A stretch of DNA of 64,000 nucleotides from Haemonchus contortus (Eukaryota > Nematoda > Chromadorea > Rhabditida > Trichostrongylidae): contig LS997565.1 of the NCBI GenBank assembly GCA_000469685.2, positions 15,993,235 through 16,057,234 of the forward strand. The letters are read 5' to 3'. Below the pieces are notes generated by a model. The model made no database searches and had not been told where the DNA came from. It worked only from the letters and a program-made list of their open reading frames with translations. A program made the position numbers and the translations under genes. Shown here in pieces: positions 37,201 to 47,985 of the stretch (positions are counted from its first letter, which is position 1; the number at the start of each line of letters is the position of its first letter).

Positions 37201-40200
37201 TAAACCATAGAAGGGAGCGCCAGTGCCTCGGACGTGTAGAGCATGGAATCCCGACGCTTAAATCAGAACTCCAACATAGGAATGTAATGCTTAGCGTTTG
37301 GAGCCATTCGGAAGGATTATTCACTGGGACTTGCTGCCATCAAACTCCATTTTCAGACCAAAGCCTTGTGTAATCGGTGAGCCTTATTGCTGCAGATCTA
37401 CGAGAGAGACAGAGGAGATTCTACTCTCTTCACGACAGCGCTCGCCCACACATTTCGAAGGAGGCTCAGGAGAAACTTTGAAGCTTAGGGTGGCATGTTC
37501 TAGCCCACCCACCGCATTCACCAGACCTGGCTCTATCGGATTATCACCTGCTCATGTTGCTGTCAAACCATCTGAAAAATATGGAGTTTATGTCAATTAT
37601 GTGAATCAACTCGAGACGTGCATCGGCGGGTTTTTCTCCTCGAAACCCACAGAGTTCTATGCAAGCAAGATCCACAAGTTGTCTGGTAAATGGCAATACC
37701 TTGTCGATAGTGACGGTGCATATACATATATGTTAATTTTCAGTGGTCGTGAAGGGAAAAACAAAACTAAAAAAAACTGCAAAAGGTGCACATACTTTTC
37801 CGACAACCTAATAGCATTAGTGAGGTTTAGTTTGAATCTACGAATTTCTCTGGATATTGTGTGCCCATAATGCGCCTGACTCGTCGTAGGACCAACCATT
37901 TCCCACGAATAAGCTCACAAACACAGCAAACGAACCAACAAGTGTTTAGATCGTAAGTTTCCCAGTGCTGAATGTTGCGGAATTCTTGACGAAGAGTCCT
38001 GTTGTTCTCATGCAGAAGAAACATGTCACTGGTCGAAGAAGCCCCACCGGAAGTAGCTTCCAACAAGCAAGCTGGCTCATAATAATCGAACGACTCTTCT
38101 TGAACTGAAGAAAGAACGATGAGTGAGATCAAAAAACGACAAAAGTGGGAATGGGGAAGGTAGAGCCTTCCAAGCCCGGTTTCCATGTGGAATATCAAAT
38201 TTAAAATCAATAATCGTCATTGCTTAGCCATTTGTAGCGCTAGAAACCGAAAAGTTAATGTACACCATGACCCGCAAATCCGAATTCATCGCAGAATCGT
38301 TTTCACAATATTCATCTTCCCAAGAACGTCTAAATCGTTCGCAGGTAATTGGAAAACAAAATGGTGTACAGGTAATTGAAGGCAAAGTCCACGATATTTT
38401 GAAGTATCCCTTTTTAGTCCTTTTTTGTCAACAAACCGAAAATCAGGGTAAGAGTAGTTCATCGGTAGTGAAGGAAGCAAAAGAATTCGCCGATTTTGAG
38501 AAAAGTAAGGCTCCTCAAAAGTAAGAATCATAGAGGTTGGACGAGATTGCCATGACAGGAGTAACATTGAAGTGATATTCGGACGAGATTCCATTTGTTG
38601 CAAAGAACTGACCACATTAAGTCACATCTGTACAGAGCTACCTGTCACTATGTGTCATGGCAGAATGTTTGATTTTTCTGAATTGGTCTCTTTGCGATCG
38701 GTGCGGCCTCCACAATTCCGGTGGAATTTGCCCGAGGATACACACGGTCAAGATTTGAGCTTTTATAACTCCCTGTCTAGGCCTTTCCAGGTATGACAGC
38801 GATACATACGGCATACGGGGGTCCTACAAATTCATTTTAGCGGAACATCTCAAAGGTCCTCGCAACTGTCCAAGGTGTTCGAAGTTTTGAGGGCGGCTCT
38901 CTATCCCCGGATTCCTATCTAGTAAATGTCTCACCGATATTCGCTTCCTTGTCAGTCTTACTTGTGGACATCAGAAAGCAATTTGTTGAGGTGACATCAT
39001 AGTTGACAGCTCTACACTTCTTGGATGCACCCATGCACGCCGTTAAGCAGCTCTCCACTGTTTGATCTGGAATTCGTACCTCTACAAACTTTTCTGAAAT
39101 CTAGTAAGACAAACTTTGAACACCGCCACTACCACACTTCCATAGAGCCATTCTTCTGTTATGACGTTCCCTCTTATTTTACCTCACGGGCGTATTCGAG
39201 AAATCAAGGACGGAAAGGGCAATTCCAGTCAAATGAGTTGTGATGGAGCTTTTCTACAAAGCTAATCAATGAGCTCTTATCCGCATCAAAGACCCAATAT
39301 GACCTAGTGGCGTATGGTGGACAAACATGCCTCGTACCAGGTAGCTTATGGGTTTCCGGTAAGCCCCAGGTCCTTCAACATGGAGCAAAGTCCCTTCAAA
39401 TACCCATTTAATCCCGTTTTTATCGAGCAAGTTTCCTACTTCGCAGTTCTTGAAGTACTGCAGCATTGACCAATCGTGAGGTGAGGATCTTCTCGAACGC
39501 GTATGCTTTGTTGCACGACGGTGCCATGTCGGTAACTTTTGAACAAAACGGTTCGTACAGGTCGAGTTTGGGTGACGACACTGCCACATCCGACGATTCA
39601 TCCGACACGAAGCACTGATTAGTGGAGGAATCAAACTGAAAGACGGAAATATGTATTGAAAAGATTTTAAAGTTTAAATTTTTTGGCGGTAATCAATCCC
39701 GTCTGAGGGATGCGCCCCGCACTCGACTTCCATTCAGAATCTAGTGGCGTAATGAGTGCGTGTGTGGCCTATACAATGACTTGCGGTGGCCTGCCAATGT
39801 ACAAATCAGTGCTTTTATCCTCCAAGGCGAGTCTAGTACCAATTCACCGACCCCGGAGGGATGGAAGGCTCGGTTGGCCTAGGCGGACATCGATCCGGGA
39901 TTCGAACCCCTGACCGTGCGTGTGGTATAGTGCGCCACTTGCCACTACACCACCTCCGCCCTATTAAAAAGATTTATTAAAGAATAAGTATTGAAATGCG
40001 TACGTGCTGTTTCTAGCAATAACTGATAAGGGCTAAGTCGTTATGAATTGAACGGAAAAAGGAATTTCCTTATCGTGAATTCCGAACAAGAAATCACATA
40101 ATGACATTCGACTTATTACTTCATTAGGGAAAGATTTTTTCCTGTAGGTTCATCTGATCTGATGAAAAAGCAAATAGCTTGGCTTCGGTAGGGAGCGGTT

Positions 40201-43200
40201 TGTTCAGAAACTCCCGAAAACAGAAAAAAGTTCTTCGATCGATGAAGGTACAGCAACAAAATTACCTGCAAGGATCGACAGTGGAGTAATCCGGTATCGA
40301 TGCATTCTTTCATACAGCTCTGAATGCTTCTGACTCCAACTGGTACTCCAAATGATGGTACGTCGGCTCCTTTGACAAAGATGAACTTCACGGTGTTCCC
40401 TGGTGGACAACGTGATGACGCTGCAATTTTAACTTCTCAGTTTCCTAGACTCGACAGTATCCGCTATAGGACTCGTTCGTGAGTCAGAAGGAATCAGGGC
40501 ACCGAGATGCATTATATAGCATCTTCAAATTCTCATTGAACAGTTACGAAAAATTGGTTTTTAAGAATTAAATACAGAAATCTATGGTTAACATTGAATC
40601 GCGTAGCAACTTGAAAGAAATCCAATAACTATTCCTTCCAGGCACTCTGAAAACCCAGAAGGAACTCACGTTCTATGCAGTTGTTCTCGTAGTAGGTGGC
40701 ATCCTTGTTTCTTTCCAGATTCTCCTTCCGTGAGTCCTTTGTCAGCAGACATTTTCTACAATTGGGAGGAAGTTGTATGAATTACATCACAAACTACGAA
40801 ACTGCAACAATCATAATGAAATTTTCGATGAAATTGGAGCCCATTCATACTTGAAAAGAATTATTTTCTCTAAGTTCATACACAAACGTCGAGTTGTGAC
40901 TGAAACAAGGCGTCGGGCGGTACTCGAACCCATACTTGTCATTGCAGGCACCGTGTTTTTAACTTCCACACACTCAACTTACATAACTTACATAACCGAG
41001 GAGCGAACATCAATTTTAATTATGATTTCTGAGTTTTTGAAAAAGTTTTCATCATTCTCAAACATTCACTTCGCATGATTTCCTAATTTTAATTGCAAGG
41101 CTATATCTCATCGTGAGTCATACCAGCCGAAAATTTAATACATATTAATGAATCTTTTTAGAGGAGCTTGACTAGATGCTAAGCCTTTCTCGGGCACCAC
41201 TTCGATGCTCGTTTCGAGCGATCACTGAGCAGAAAATTTTTCCTTTTGGTCCCGTGGAAGGTAAAAGAATTGTAAAAGACACTGAACGCGCCTTGAGCTG
41301 TATCCAGATAACATCATAGTAAGTTTATCTCCCTGAAAAGTAAATGCTCCCAATCAGTCTAATGACTATTCGAAACTACGATTTCCAGTTCTTGTTGCTC
41401 AATGAGATGTTAATGAGCTCAGAAATACCCAAATGTTTGTGTAGATGATGTAACTGTTCGTAGTTGCTACTTAATGTGATGACTGTGACTTAAGATTTCT
41501 GAGTCCCATTTTCTTCGCAAGCTGGTATATTGGTATTCTCGAATTGCGAAATCATGGAAAGGAAAAAGTTCATAGTTGTGCAAAAATCAGACGAATTGGA
41601 TATGATCTCTTTGAAGAATGCATGGATTTCCGTGCCAGGGGGGGGGGGGGGGGGGGGAGGGAGAGCGCAGGGCAGAGTCAGGAACTCGGGACGTTGTTGA
41701 AAATTTAAAATTTTTGCTACGACGAAAATTTTCCTCGAGGGAGCTTCTGCAGAATTTTATATATAATACTTTCCATTTTAAAACCATCTACACACCTGTA
41801 CTTCGATTCCCATGCGAATGCAATGCATTCTTCATCGAGGCATGCTTGAGCGCAATGGAACTCGCTCCCGACCTGCCTGAATTCGGTTGAAGTGGATGCA
41901 CGTAGGGTGTACCCTTTTCTCACATCAAACACGAAAGCCGACGAGTCGCCGCATCGACGGGACACCCTAAAATATCGCCAATGAAAAGGTGTGAAAATGG
42001 ACCCGACACCTGACATGCTGAAGCATTCCAACGGCACCTTCATTCCATTAAACGACAATCTTCCTATTTCCACAACTGACTGGCCACACACCTACTGATA
42101 TATCTACAAATTCGCTTAAGTAAGCTAGTGGACTTCTTAGTCTTACGGATGCCCAAGTTTTACTGCCAAAACATATGGTATGTTAGGCAGCTTTCAAAAC
42201 AAAAAAACCTGCAGAATTGTTTGGACCCGAGAATTCTGACAGAACGAACCTCATGCATTTTTTGTCAAAGTAGAATGACAGCTGCTCGGTCGTAATAAGT
42301 TCAGTAGCGCCCTGAAGTATGAACGTAATATCCAGCATAGCGGCAATGCACCTGCTTTTTTTGTCCATCATCGAATATGGTAGGAATGAGTGGTCAAAAG
42401 CTTCAACCCATTCTGCTCCTTCCTATTGGACTTTGCTTTTTGAGTCTCATAAATGGGTGAAGAAGGATGGGTCTAGGTTTGGATGCGCTTACTGCAAATC
42501 ATTCTATTGGCGCGTGTCTCTGGTATACTAAAAGTTCTCTTCCTCGATACTAACAACTGCAGGTAGACTAGTAACAAAGTGGGAGTATCGCACGAGTTTT
42601 CCACCGAAGAGGGGAAAGAAGAATGGCCTGACAAACACTGACTAGCTTGGGATATTCACTATACGATTGACAACTGTTGCGTCAAAGAGTCCGCAGTTAC
42701 TCGAGATTTCAACATATAAATTTTATGAATTTTTCATACAGCAGGATGAAGGACGTATTCGCAACTATATAAGCATTCCAGGTTAATGTTTTTCAGTAAC
42801 GACCGCATGATTACTAACCGGTTTGCTGGAGTTCCTGAACAGCTCGCATTCGGATGTTTTTCCCGGTCGAAAATTGAAACCGCTGCACGGAAACGATATG
42901 TTGGACGACGGTAAGATGTTGTGACGGCAGTGATGAGAACACATCGCCATGTCACCCTAAATGAATGAGATCAAACTGAGGACTTGACTTGGGAATGTTG
43001 AGCCCTTCTCCACCCTTCATCCCATATTTCTTGATCTATCCTTGTCATGGGGCAAGTCGAACCGTTTCAATACTATATATACAAGCAACACAATTATTTT
43101 AGGTAAACATTGGATCATATAACGTGATCTTTGCGACCTAATCTTTTGATGCTAACTGAACCGTTCTTTGGGACGGTCAGTCGTACGATTTATTTCAGAA

Positions 43201-44891
43201 GTCAACCAAAGGAGATAGGGTACGGCAAGCCTTGGTCATGCAGGAGACACATAGCATGGTGCTCAATAAGCACAGGAATAGGTCGGAGTCCAGATGAAGT
43301 CCGAACATTGCCCATACCTGGCCATCCTTATGAGGATCAATTGAGGTTTCTAACTGATGGACCAACTGAACATTCCTCAGCAACCTTCGCAGCAATGCCG
43401 TACATATCAGCTCCCACACGATTCAACCACCGCCGCTTCAATTCAATCACACACTTACTCGTAGACGCTTATTTTATCCCTAGTTTCATTAGAAAAGTGT
43501 CGATGCGACTTCCTAGTGTATACGAGGCAGAAAATGAATCCTACCATAACTTCAGCTATACCAGAGGTCCTCAAAATCAGTGCTGACGATTGTCCATCTG
43601 GCTTGTGATACTTCTAGTTCCTAATTTTTCACAGCTAGATTGTAGCATTCGCTTCATTCAGTCGATTGTATGACATTTGTTTTTGGGCGGAAGGCCATTC
43701 TATGCTTACCGAGCTAATCTGGTCGGAAAGCACGCGTTTCCTGACCTTTGCCAGCCGCAGCAAATTATCTTCACTTTGGGAACGTGAGGACTGCCATCAC
43801 CAGTGATAGCAACCTGTTAATCCCATCACTTCCTTGTTTTTGAGCGCGCACTAATTCTGGTTTTGCAGTCAATCTACTTAGAAAGTACCCTGAATACAGA
43901 AATAGCGTAAAGATTGTTCTCATAAGCCTTGAGAAACGGGAAAACGGGTGCTTTACAGGAGGCGACCCTTTAACTGTCAGAAAGGAAAGCAATCAATAAA
44001 TGTAAAATATAGGGAGATTCAACAATAAGATAAGGATACCAGGAAACAGTGTCTGGTACCTCCTGGTGAGCATATTGTCATCTCTGAAATTCATCGTAGA
44101 ATCTCATGTTAGGCTTTATTTTCTGCATGATGCTCAATTCAACGACAGAAAACGAGGAACTCATTCAGCAAACTCCCATTGGTTACATTTTTTCACTCCA
44201 GGACCTCTATGCCCTCAGAAGAACTCTTTTTTTGAGTGCAAGAACATACCCTAACCAATAAAAAACGGATCGCGTCCTTTAGCACAGCAGATGGTTTTCG
44301 GCATTTCCTTTTGAAAGTCCGAAAAGAAAGCAAAACGTCTTTAAAAAGTAAATAAAAAAGTAAGATGAGCTCTTGTTCTTCATAAAAAATTACCAATAGT
44401 GACTGACCGATTGTGAGAGGGTGGTCCGACTGATACGGTTTCCTATAGCCTCCCAAAGCCTACGAAAGATCTGCCTGGTGATACTTTCTAGATTGCACAT
44501 GTAGTTCAATACCTTGTTGGTGGCATTACAATAATGTATCCCCACTGGGGGTGGTCCGCCTGTTGAAGGGTCTGGGCGATAAGCGCTTCTTTTTTGGTAA
44601 TTGACTGTCTGCTAAACTTCATTGAACCAGTCACTCGGTTCTGAATGGCACCAGTAAATGATTGCTATTAGGGCTCAGTAGGAACGATTACGGCGTCTGT
44701 TCAAAAAATCGATGACAATAAGCAGTACAGTAGCAATAAAGAATTCGAAAAACAATAGAAACACAGATAAATGCCTGAATTAAGAGAACTTACCCTTACT
44801 AAGGAGCCTGTACCTATTCGACGCCATCCAGGTTTTCTCAAAAACACTGTTCTCAAGGAGCCAGGGCAATCACCGCTCGATGATACATCTG
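28246..44891 (-). CDS. noah: NOAH-like PAN/Apple + ZP-domain transmembrane matrix protein
   Basis: Exons (minus): 44891-44794, 42956-42819, 42091-41796, 40755-40670, 40420-40266, 39635-39440, 39093-38935, 38104-37936, 36384-36212, 36152-35952, tentatively 33332-33258 and 32926-32781, then 32296-32117, 32066-31938, 30994-30849, 30740-30604, 30504-30420, 29917-29770, 29655-29523, 29280-29218, 28385-28246. All junction phases agree, giving about 1017 residues. Five PAN-type modules occupy the first half (CSHHC then PCSGFNF; CAQACLDEEC; CMKECIDTGLLHCRS; CLTACMGASKKC; FVCRAFSY). A Pro/Thr linker follows (TSPRPFTRAPTPS), then a ZP domain from VECHDTGMNVTF to AFRIDGSEQIDVVC. A furin-like site (RVDRR), a transmembrane helix (YLSALTLLALSLIIMA) and a 15-residue tail end the protein. 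This order is that of nematode NOAH-1/NOAH-2 and insect NompA, apical matrix proteins linking epidermis to cuticle. Which paralogue is unclear. The signal-peptide exon is missing. A TGA at 28248-28246 overlaps a GTGAGT donor. Confidence 0.88.
31937..32296 (-). other. Start of ZP domain (two exons) of the NOAH-like gene
   Basis: Exon 32296-32117 reads to VECHDTGMNVTFLLKNPSE before a GTACGT donor. Exon 32066-31938 reads KYTGAVYAAERFEQC and ends WCNALEI before GTATGT. The 50 bp intron between them is typical of nematodes. These two exons carry the first conserved ZP cysteines and are the clearest anchor for the assignment. Confidence 0.9.
33062..33092. repeat. Short GC-rich stem-loop in NOAH-like intron
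   Basis: GGATGGATGCGGCA and its near-perfect complement (one mismatch) face each other across about 3 nt. It lies between two tentative exons. Confidence 0.7.
34240..34450 (+). repeat. Dispersed repeat head shared with palindrome arms
   Basis: CTTCGGATTCTCCTTTTGC, the GTGTCCGAAAGAACATCGT stretch and the CTTCATCGCGGCCGAG stretch match the innermost right arm (about 23105-23310) at moderate divergence. As in the arms, a minisatellite array follows on the same side, so head and array travel together. Confidence 0.75.
34820..35435 (-). repeat. Minisatellite-like array in NOAH-like intron
   Basis: About five units read on the minus strand contain TTGGTAGGAGTA, GGCAGGATGGGAACA and GGACCGGA-type blocks of the 22.1 kb array. 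It lies in the intron between 35952 and 33332. Confidence 0.82.
36586..37811 (+). mobile_element. Mariner transposon, second family, inside NOAH-like intron
   Basis: Termini TTAGGTTGGCGGAAAAGTAT and the complement of TTAGGTTGTCGGAAAAGTAT are flanked by TA (36584-36585 and 37812-37813); length 1226 bp. Decayed transposase on the plus strand: LPELVEEDSRCSNRELKQEL (about 36940), TTGDEK (about 37180) with the first catalytic Asp, NVMLSVW (about 37285), and the C-terminal KWQYLVDSDGAY (about 37690). Many stops and frameshifts. It fills most of the intron between exons 37936 and 36384, and is opposite in orientation to the host gene. Confidence 0.92.
39685..39962 (-). repeat. tRNA-derived SINE, family 1, copy in NOAH-like intron
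   Basis: The best-preserved copy. Minus strand reads GGAGGTGGTGTAGTGGCAAG, then box B GGTTCGAATCCCGG, the CCTTCCATCCCTCCGGGGT block, and the tail GAGTGCGGGGCGCATCCC. It lies between exons 40266 and 39635, in the sense orientation of the host gene. Confidence 0.92.
40888..40990 (-). repeat. tRNA-like SINE head, family 2, copy 2
   Basis: The minus strand reads CACGGTGCCTGCAATGACAAG then GGGTTCGAGTACCGCC, matching the repeat at 17.13-17.21 kb. It lies in the NOAH-like intron between 41796 and 40755. Confidence 0.6.
41637..41657 (+). repeat. Poly(G) tract of about 21 bases
   Basis: An uninterrupted G run followed by AGGGAGAG, in an intron of the NOAH-like gene. Long enough for intramolecular G-quadruplex. 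Exact length is unreliable in assemblies. Confidence 0.85.
42957..44793. other. NOAH-like intron with an unassigned plus-strand ORF
   Basis: Intron between exons 44794 and 42956. A 151-codon plus-strand ORF (43131-43586) is present but shows no domain or splice support. Confidence 0.45.
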
Positions 44892-45385
44892 CTGATTTGA
44901 AGGAGACCACAAAACCTTAATCAAAACCTTGTTTAACCCACGTTTTCTTTAGCATTCTGACCATTCACCTGGATGCCCCGCTGGACGAAAGAAGAAGAGA
45001 AAAACTCGCTAAAATATGGGGTTATATAAAGGAAACAGATCAGGCTCTTACGAGAGCATTATTGGTATAAGAATGGATGCTAATGGCATCTAGCGACGCC
45101 TTCTCATCGACTTTTTTCATGCCCAAACAGCTCAGATCAGGTCCAGGACATCCCTCTGGGAGACGTCACGAAGACGAAGGAGGCAAAAGTTCCAGAAAAG
45201 GGCTTTCGCTATTCACTAATACATTTTACTGACTTATTCTGAGAGTTCAATCTTTTAAGTATCACAACTGTTGCCAAAGATTTTGAAACATTCATGACTA
45301 CAGAATCATCAAGAAATTCATGTTACTTTCAAAAATCATTATTACACCATACATAATTTTATAATAATCCCAATCTATTTAAATG
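44892..45385. other. 5' flank of called NOAH-like exons
   Basis: The missing signal-peptide exon is expected here or within the next kilobase. One candidate, an ATG near 45082 on the minus strand encoding MPLASILIPIMLS before GTAAGA, looks signal-like but its phase (2) does not fit the next exon (needs 1). Confidence 0.35.
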
Positions 45386-45672
45386 AATAGGCTGTGGTCT
45401 AGTGGCAAGTTGCGCACATCACACACGCATTGTCAAGGGTTCGAACCCTGGATCCATATCAGCCTGCGCCAACCAAACCTTCCGTCCCTCCGGGGTCGGT
45501 TTATTGGAACCAGACTCGTCTGGGAGGATAAAAGCACTGACTTGTACATCGGCTGGAATCAGCAAGTCAGTGTATAGGCCACATATGCATTCAATATGCC
45601 ACAACGATTCTGAATGAAAGTCGAATGCGGGGCATCCGTGTTATTTGATTAATTAACGCCAAAAACTTTATT
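45386..45672 (+). repeat. tRNA-derived SINE, family 1
   Basis: GGTCTAGTGGCAAGTTGCGC, box B GGTTCGAACCCTGG, GGAGGATAAAAGCACTGACT and the GAATGCGGGGC tail are all present. Near full length. Confidence 0.9.
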
Positions 45673-45864
45673 CTTTATTCTAACCAAAAAGGAAAAGGTT
45701 CAAGAGCCAACTGGCAACCAGCTCATTCCACTGATCTCCGCTACTATCAGGCTATCCGATGTTCGAAAAAGTGCTATTATCTCAAAAGAAAAAATACAGA
45801 ACCATTCCTACCGTATCCGATGATGGACAAGAAAAGGAGGCGCATTGCCGCTATACTGGATATG

Positions 45865-47985
45865 ACGTTCAGCGTGAGCAACGTGGTGGTGGCGGCGCCC
45901 CTCATAAGCTCTGACGAGAGCGAATTGAGTGGTTTCATATGAAAAACCGTCTCCGAACTAGTGGCTCCTTATAATAAAGCGCGATCGCCACTTGACAGCG
46001 CATGGGGTACCACCGCAATGCCACCGGTTTCAAACCGTTACCCATAGAAAGAGTGGACAGGAGGATCCAATCTTCGGATTTAGCCCATTTGACTCATTTG
46101 TACCAACTTGCTTGACAATGAAGCAATCTTTCATTCCTCTAGATTCAGTTTGTTACTACACCCATCCAACAAAAGATGGGAACTCTTGCTAGCACACAGT
46201 ATAACACATACATCTTTATGCAAGCGAGTATTCATTTCATACGTTTCCATCGTACTGGATGAAGGTTAAATGCACGGCGGGTTAAGATGTCTACGAGTAG
46301 AAAAGCAGATAATGTCGAGTAGGTCGAAAAAGTTAGTAAATTCGCTGACAATAAGCTTCGCGTAGGTAACCTCAGTAAGACTTATACGAGCACAGTACCT
46401 TATATGAAAAGCTGTTAGTATGCAGAATGTAGAAAGATTGTTGTAGTAAGCCGAAGGATGTGAGTCAGTGTAGGAAAGCTTTCCCTCCAACGATTTATGG
46501 ATTCAATCGTAGTGTCAAACATTTCGCTGATCCACCAGACTTGACAAATTCTGACATCGGAACGAAATGTACCTTGAAGCCATGTTGATCGAGAAGCTGA
46601 AATCATATGTCAATGAATGAAAAAGTCAGGTGTAGCGAAAACTCTTCGCGACGCGACTTTCAAATGTCATTCCTATGTTGTTGGCGTTTGTTATGGAACC
46701 TAAATCTTTCTTTGGAGTATCAACAGTATCAACTGAGTAATATCAAGTAATATTTCACAATGTTTTGCCGTACAGATTTATTATGATGGAACCGTATGAA
46801 CCGACATGCTCAGGTTTCAAGAAGCCGAACGTGGAAATCATCTGTGTCTTTCAAAGGGTGGAGGTGGTGTAAAAGCAAGTGGCGCAGTATCTCACATGAG
46901 TGGTCACGGGCTCGAATCCCGGATCGTTATCCGCCCAGGCAAGCCATGCCTTTCATCCCTCCAAGGTCGATTAATTGGTACCAGACTCGTCTGAGAAGAC
47001 AAAAGCATTGACTTGTAGATCGGTTGGACACAGCAAGTCGTTGTATAGGCCAACTAAGTATTCATTACGACTTCGTTACGAACCCCACTATAATTGTGAA
47101 TGGAAGTCAAGTGCGGGGCGCATCCCTCAGACGGAATTGATTGGTCAAAAGACCGAATCGTTCAGTCATCTGGGTCAGTAGCTTTCTCCAAATTACAGAT
47201 TACCAACAATTTCACCATCTCTCCTCTCAGTAGGGTTCCCCCCTCCCTATAACGTAGAGAAAGCTGACATTGCTGGTCATCTCAATTCGGGGCTGCCATT
47301 GTGGAACTCAGAAGTTTTTCTCCTATCCCACAATCAACTTTTCATACCTATAGAGTGTAAGTTCAATATCTACAACGCTTCCCTGCGGACGGATGTTAGT
47401 CAAAAAAGACCTCCTTTTCCTTCTCGAGATCTTTAAGATCCTTCGGAAACAAAACTGGTCTCATACAAAGGAAAGAGCCGATTTTCAGTAATTCGGATCA
47501 GTGCTGGAAGCAGAAGTTTGCTTCCAATACGTGGTTCGATCGGACTGTTCTTGAAACGTGCCGATAATGTTCTATGCAGACCCGACGGAAAAAAATCGTT
47601 TCCAAAAAGTTTGCTATTGATATGTATTTTATCAATCTTTAGAAGTGCACGTCACTTTTTTTTGCTGACAGTCTAGTCAATTGTAAAAACGCCTTCAGAC
47701 GTTGTTATAGGGGTGTTCCCAATTTGATAAAAGTGGCAGAAAGTAGAAAGACAGATAATACGGGCCCACACGAAGATTGGATATACATATCAGTTTCTAC
47801 AGTTCTAAAGTGTCCATAACTGGTAATTACTAACCTGAGCGATCCTATCACTCCCTTCGTTCATTATCACATGATTGCCGATGACAACAGCATTGCAAGC
47901 AAATCGCTTCGCTTCACTCTCAGAAACCTAAATACGTTTTCATGAGCTGCTGGTGGGAAAAAGTTAAATGTAGAGTTCTTGAATT
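45865..47985. repeat. Segmental duplication unit A (DDAH 3' part and flank)
   Basis: Homologous in the same orientation to 58930-62762. Shared stretches include GTGAGCAACGTGGTGGTGGC and its flank, the two last DDAH exons, and intron DNA around TTACCAACAATTTCACCA and CGGACGGATGTTAGTC. Unit A has a full SINE at 46.86-47.16 kb, where unit B has only a stub followed by unrelated DNA. Confidence 0.88.

Noticed and set aside
37298..37870. 190-codon plus-strand ORF
   Set aside because: It is the decayed tail of a mariner plus flanking DNA inside a NOAH-like intron.
38286..38615. Minus-strand ORF considered as a NOAH-like exon
   Set aside because: No acceptor fits, and neighbouring exons 38935 and 38104 already join in phase.
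43131..43586. 151-codon plus-strand ORF
   Set aside because: It lies in an intron of the NOAH-like gene on the other strand with no domain.
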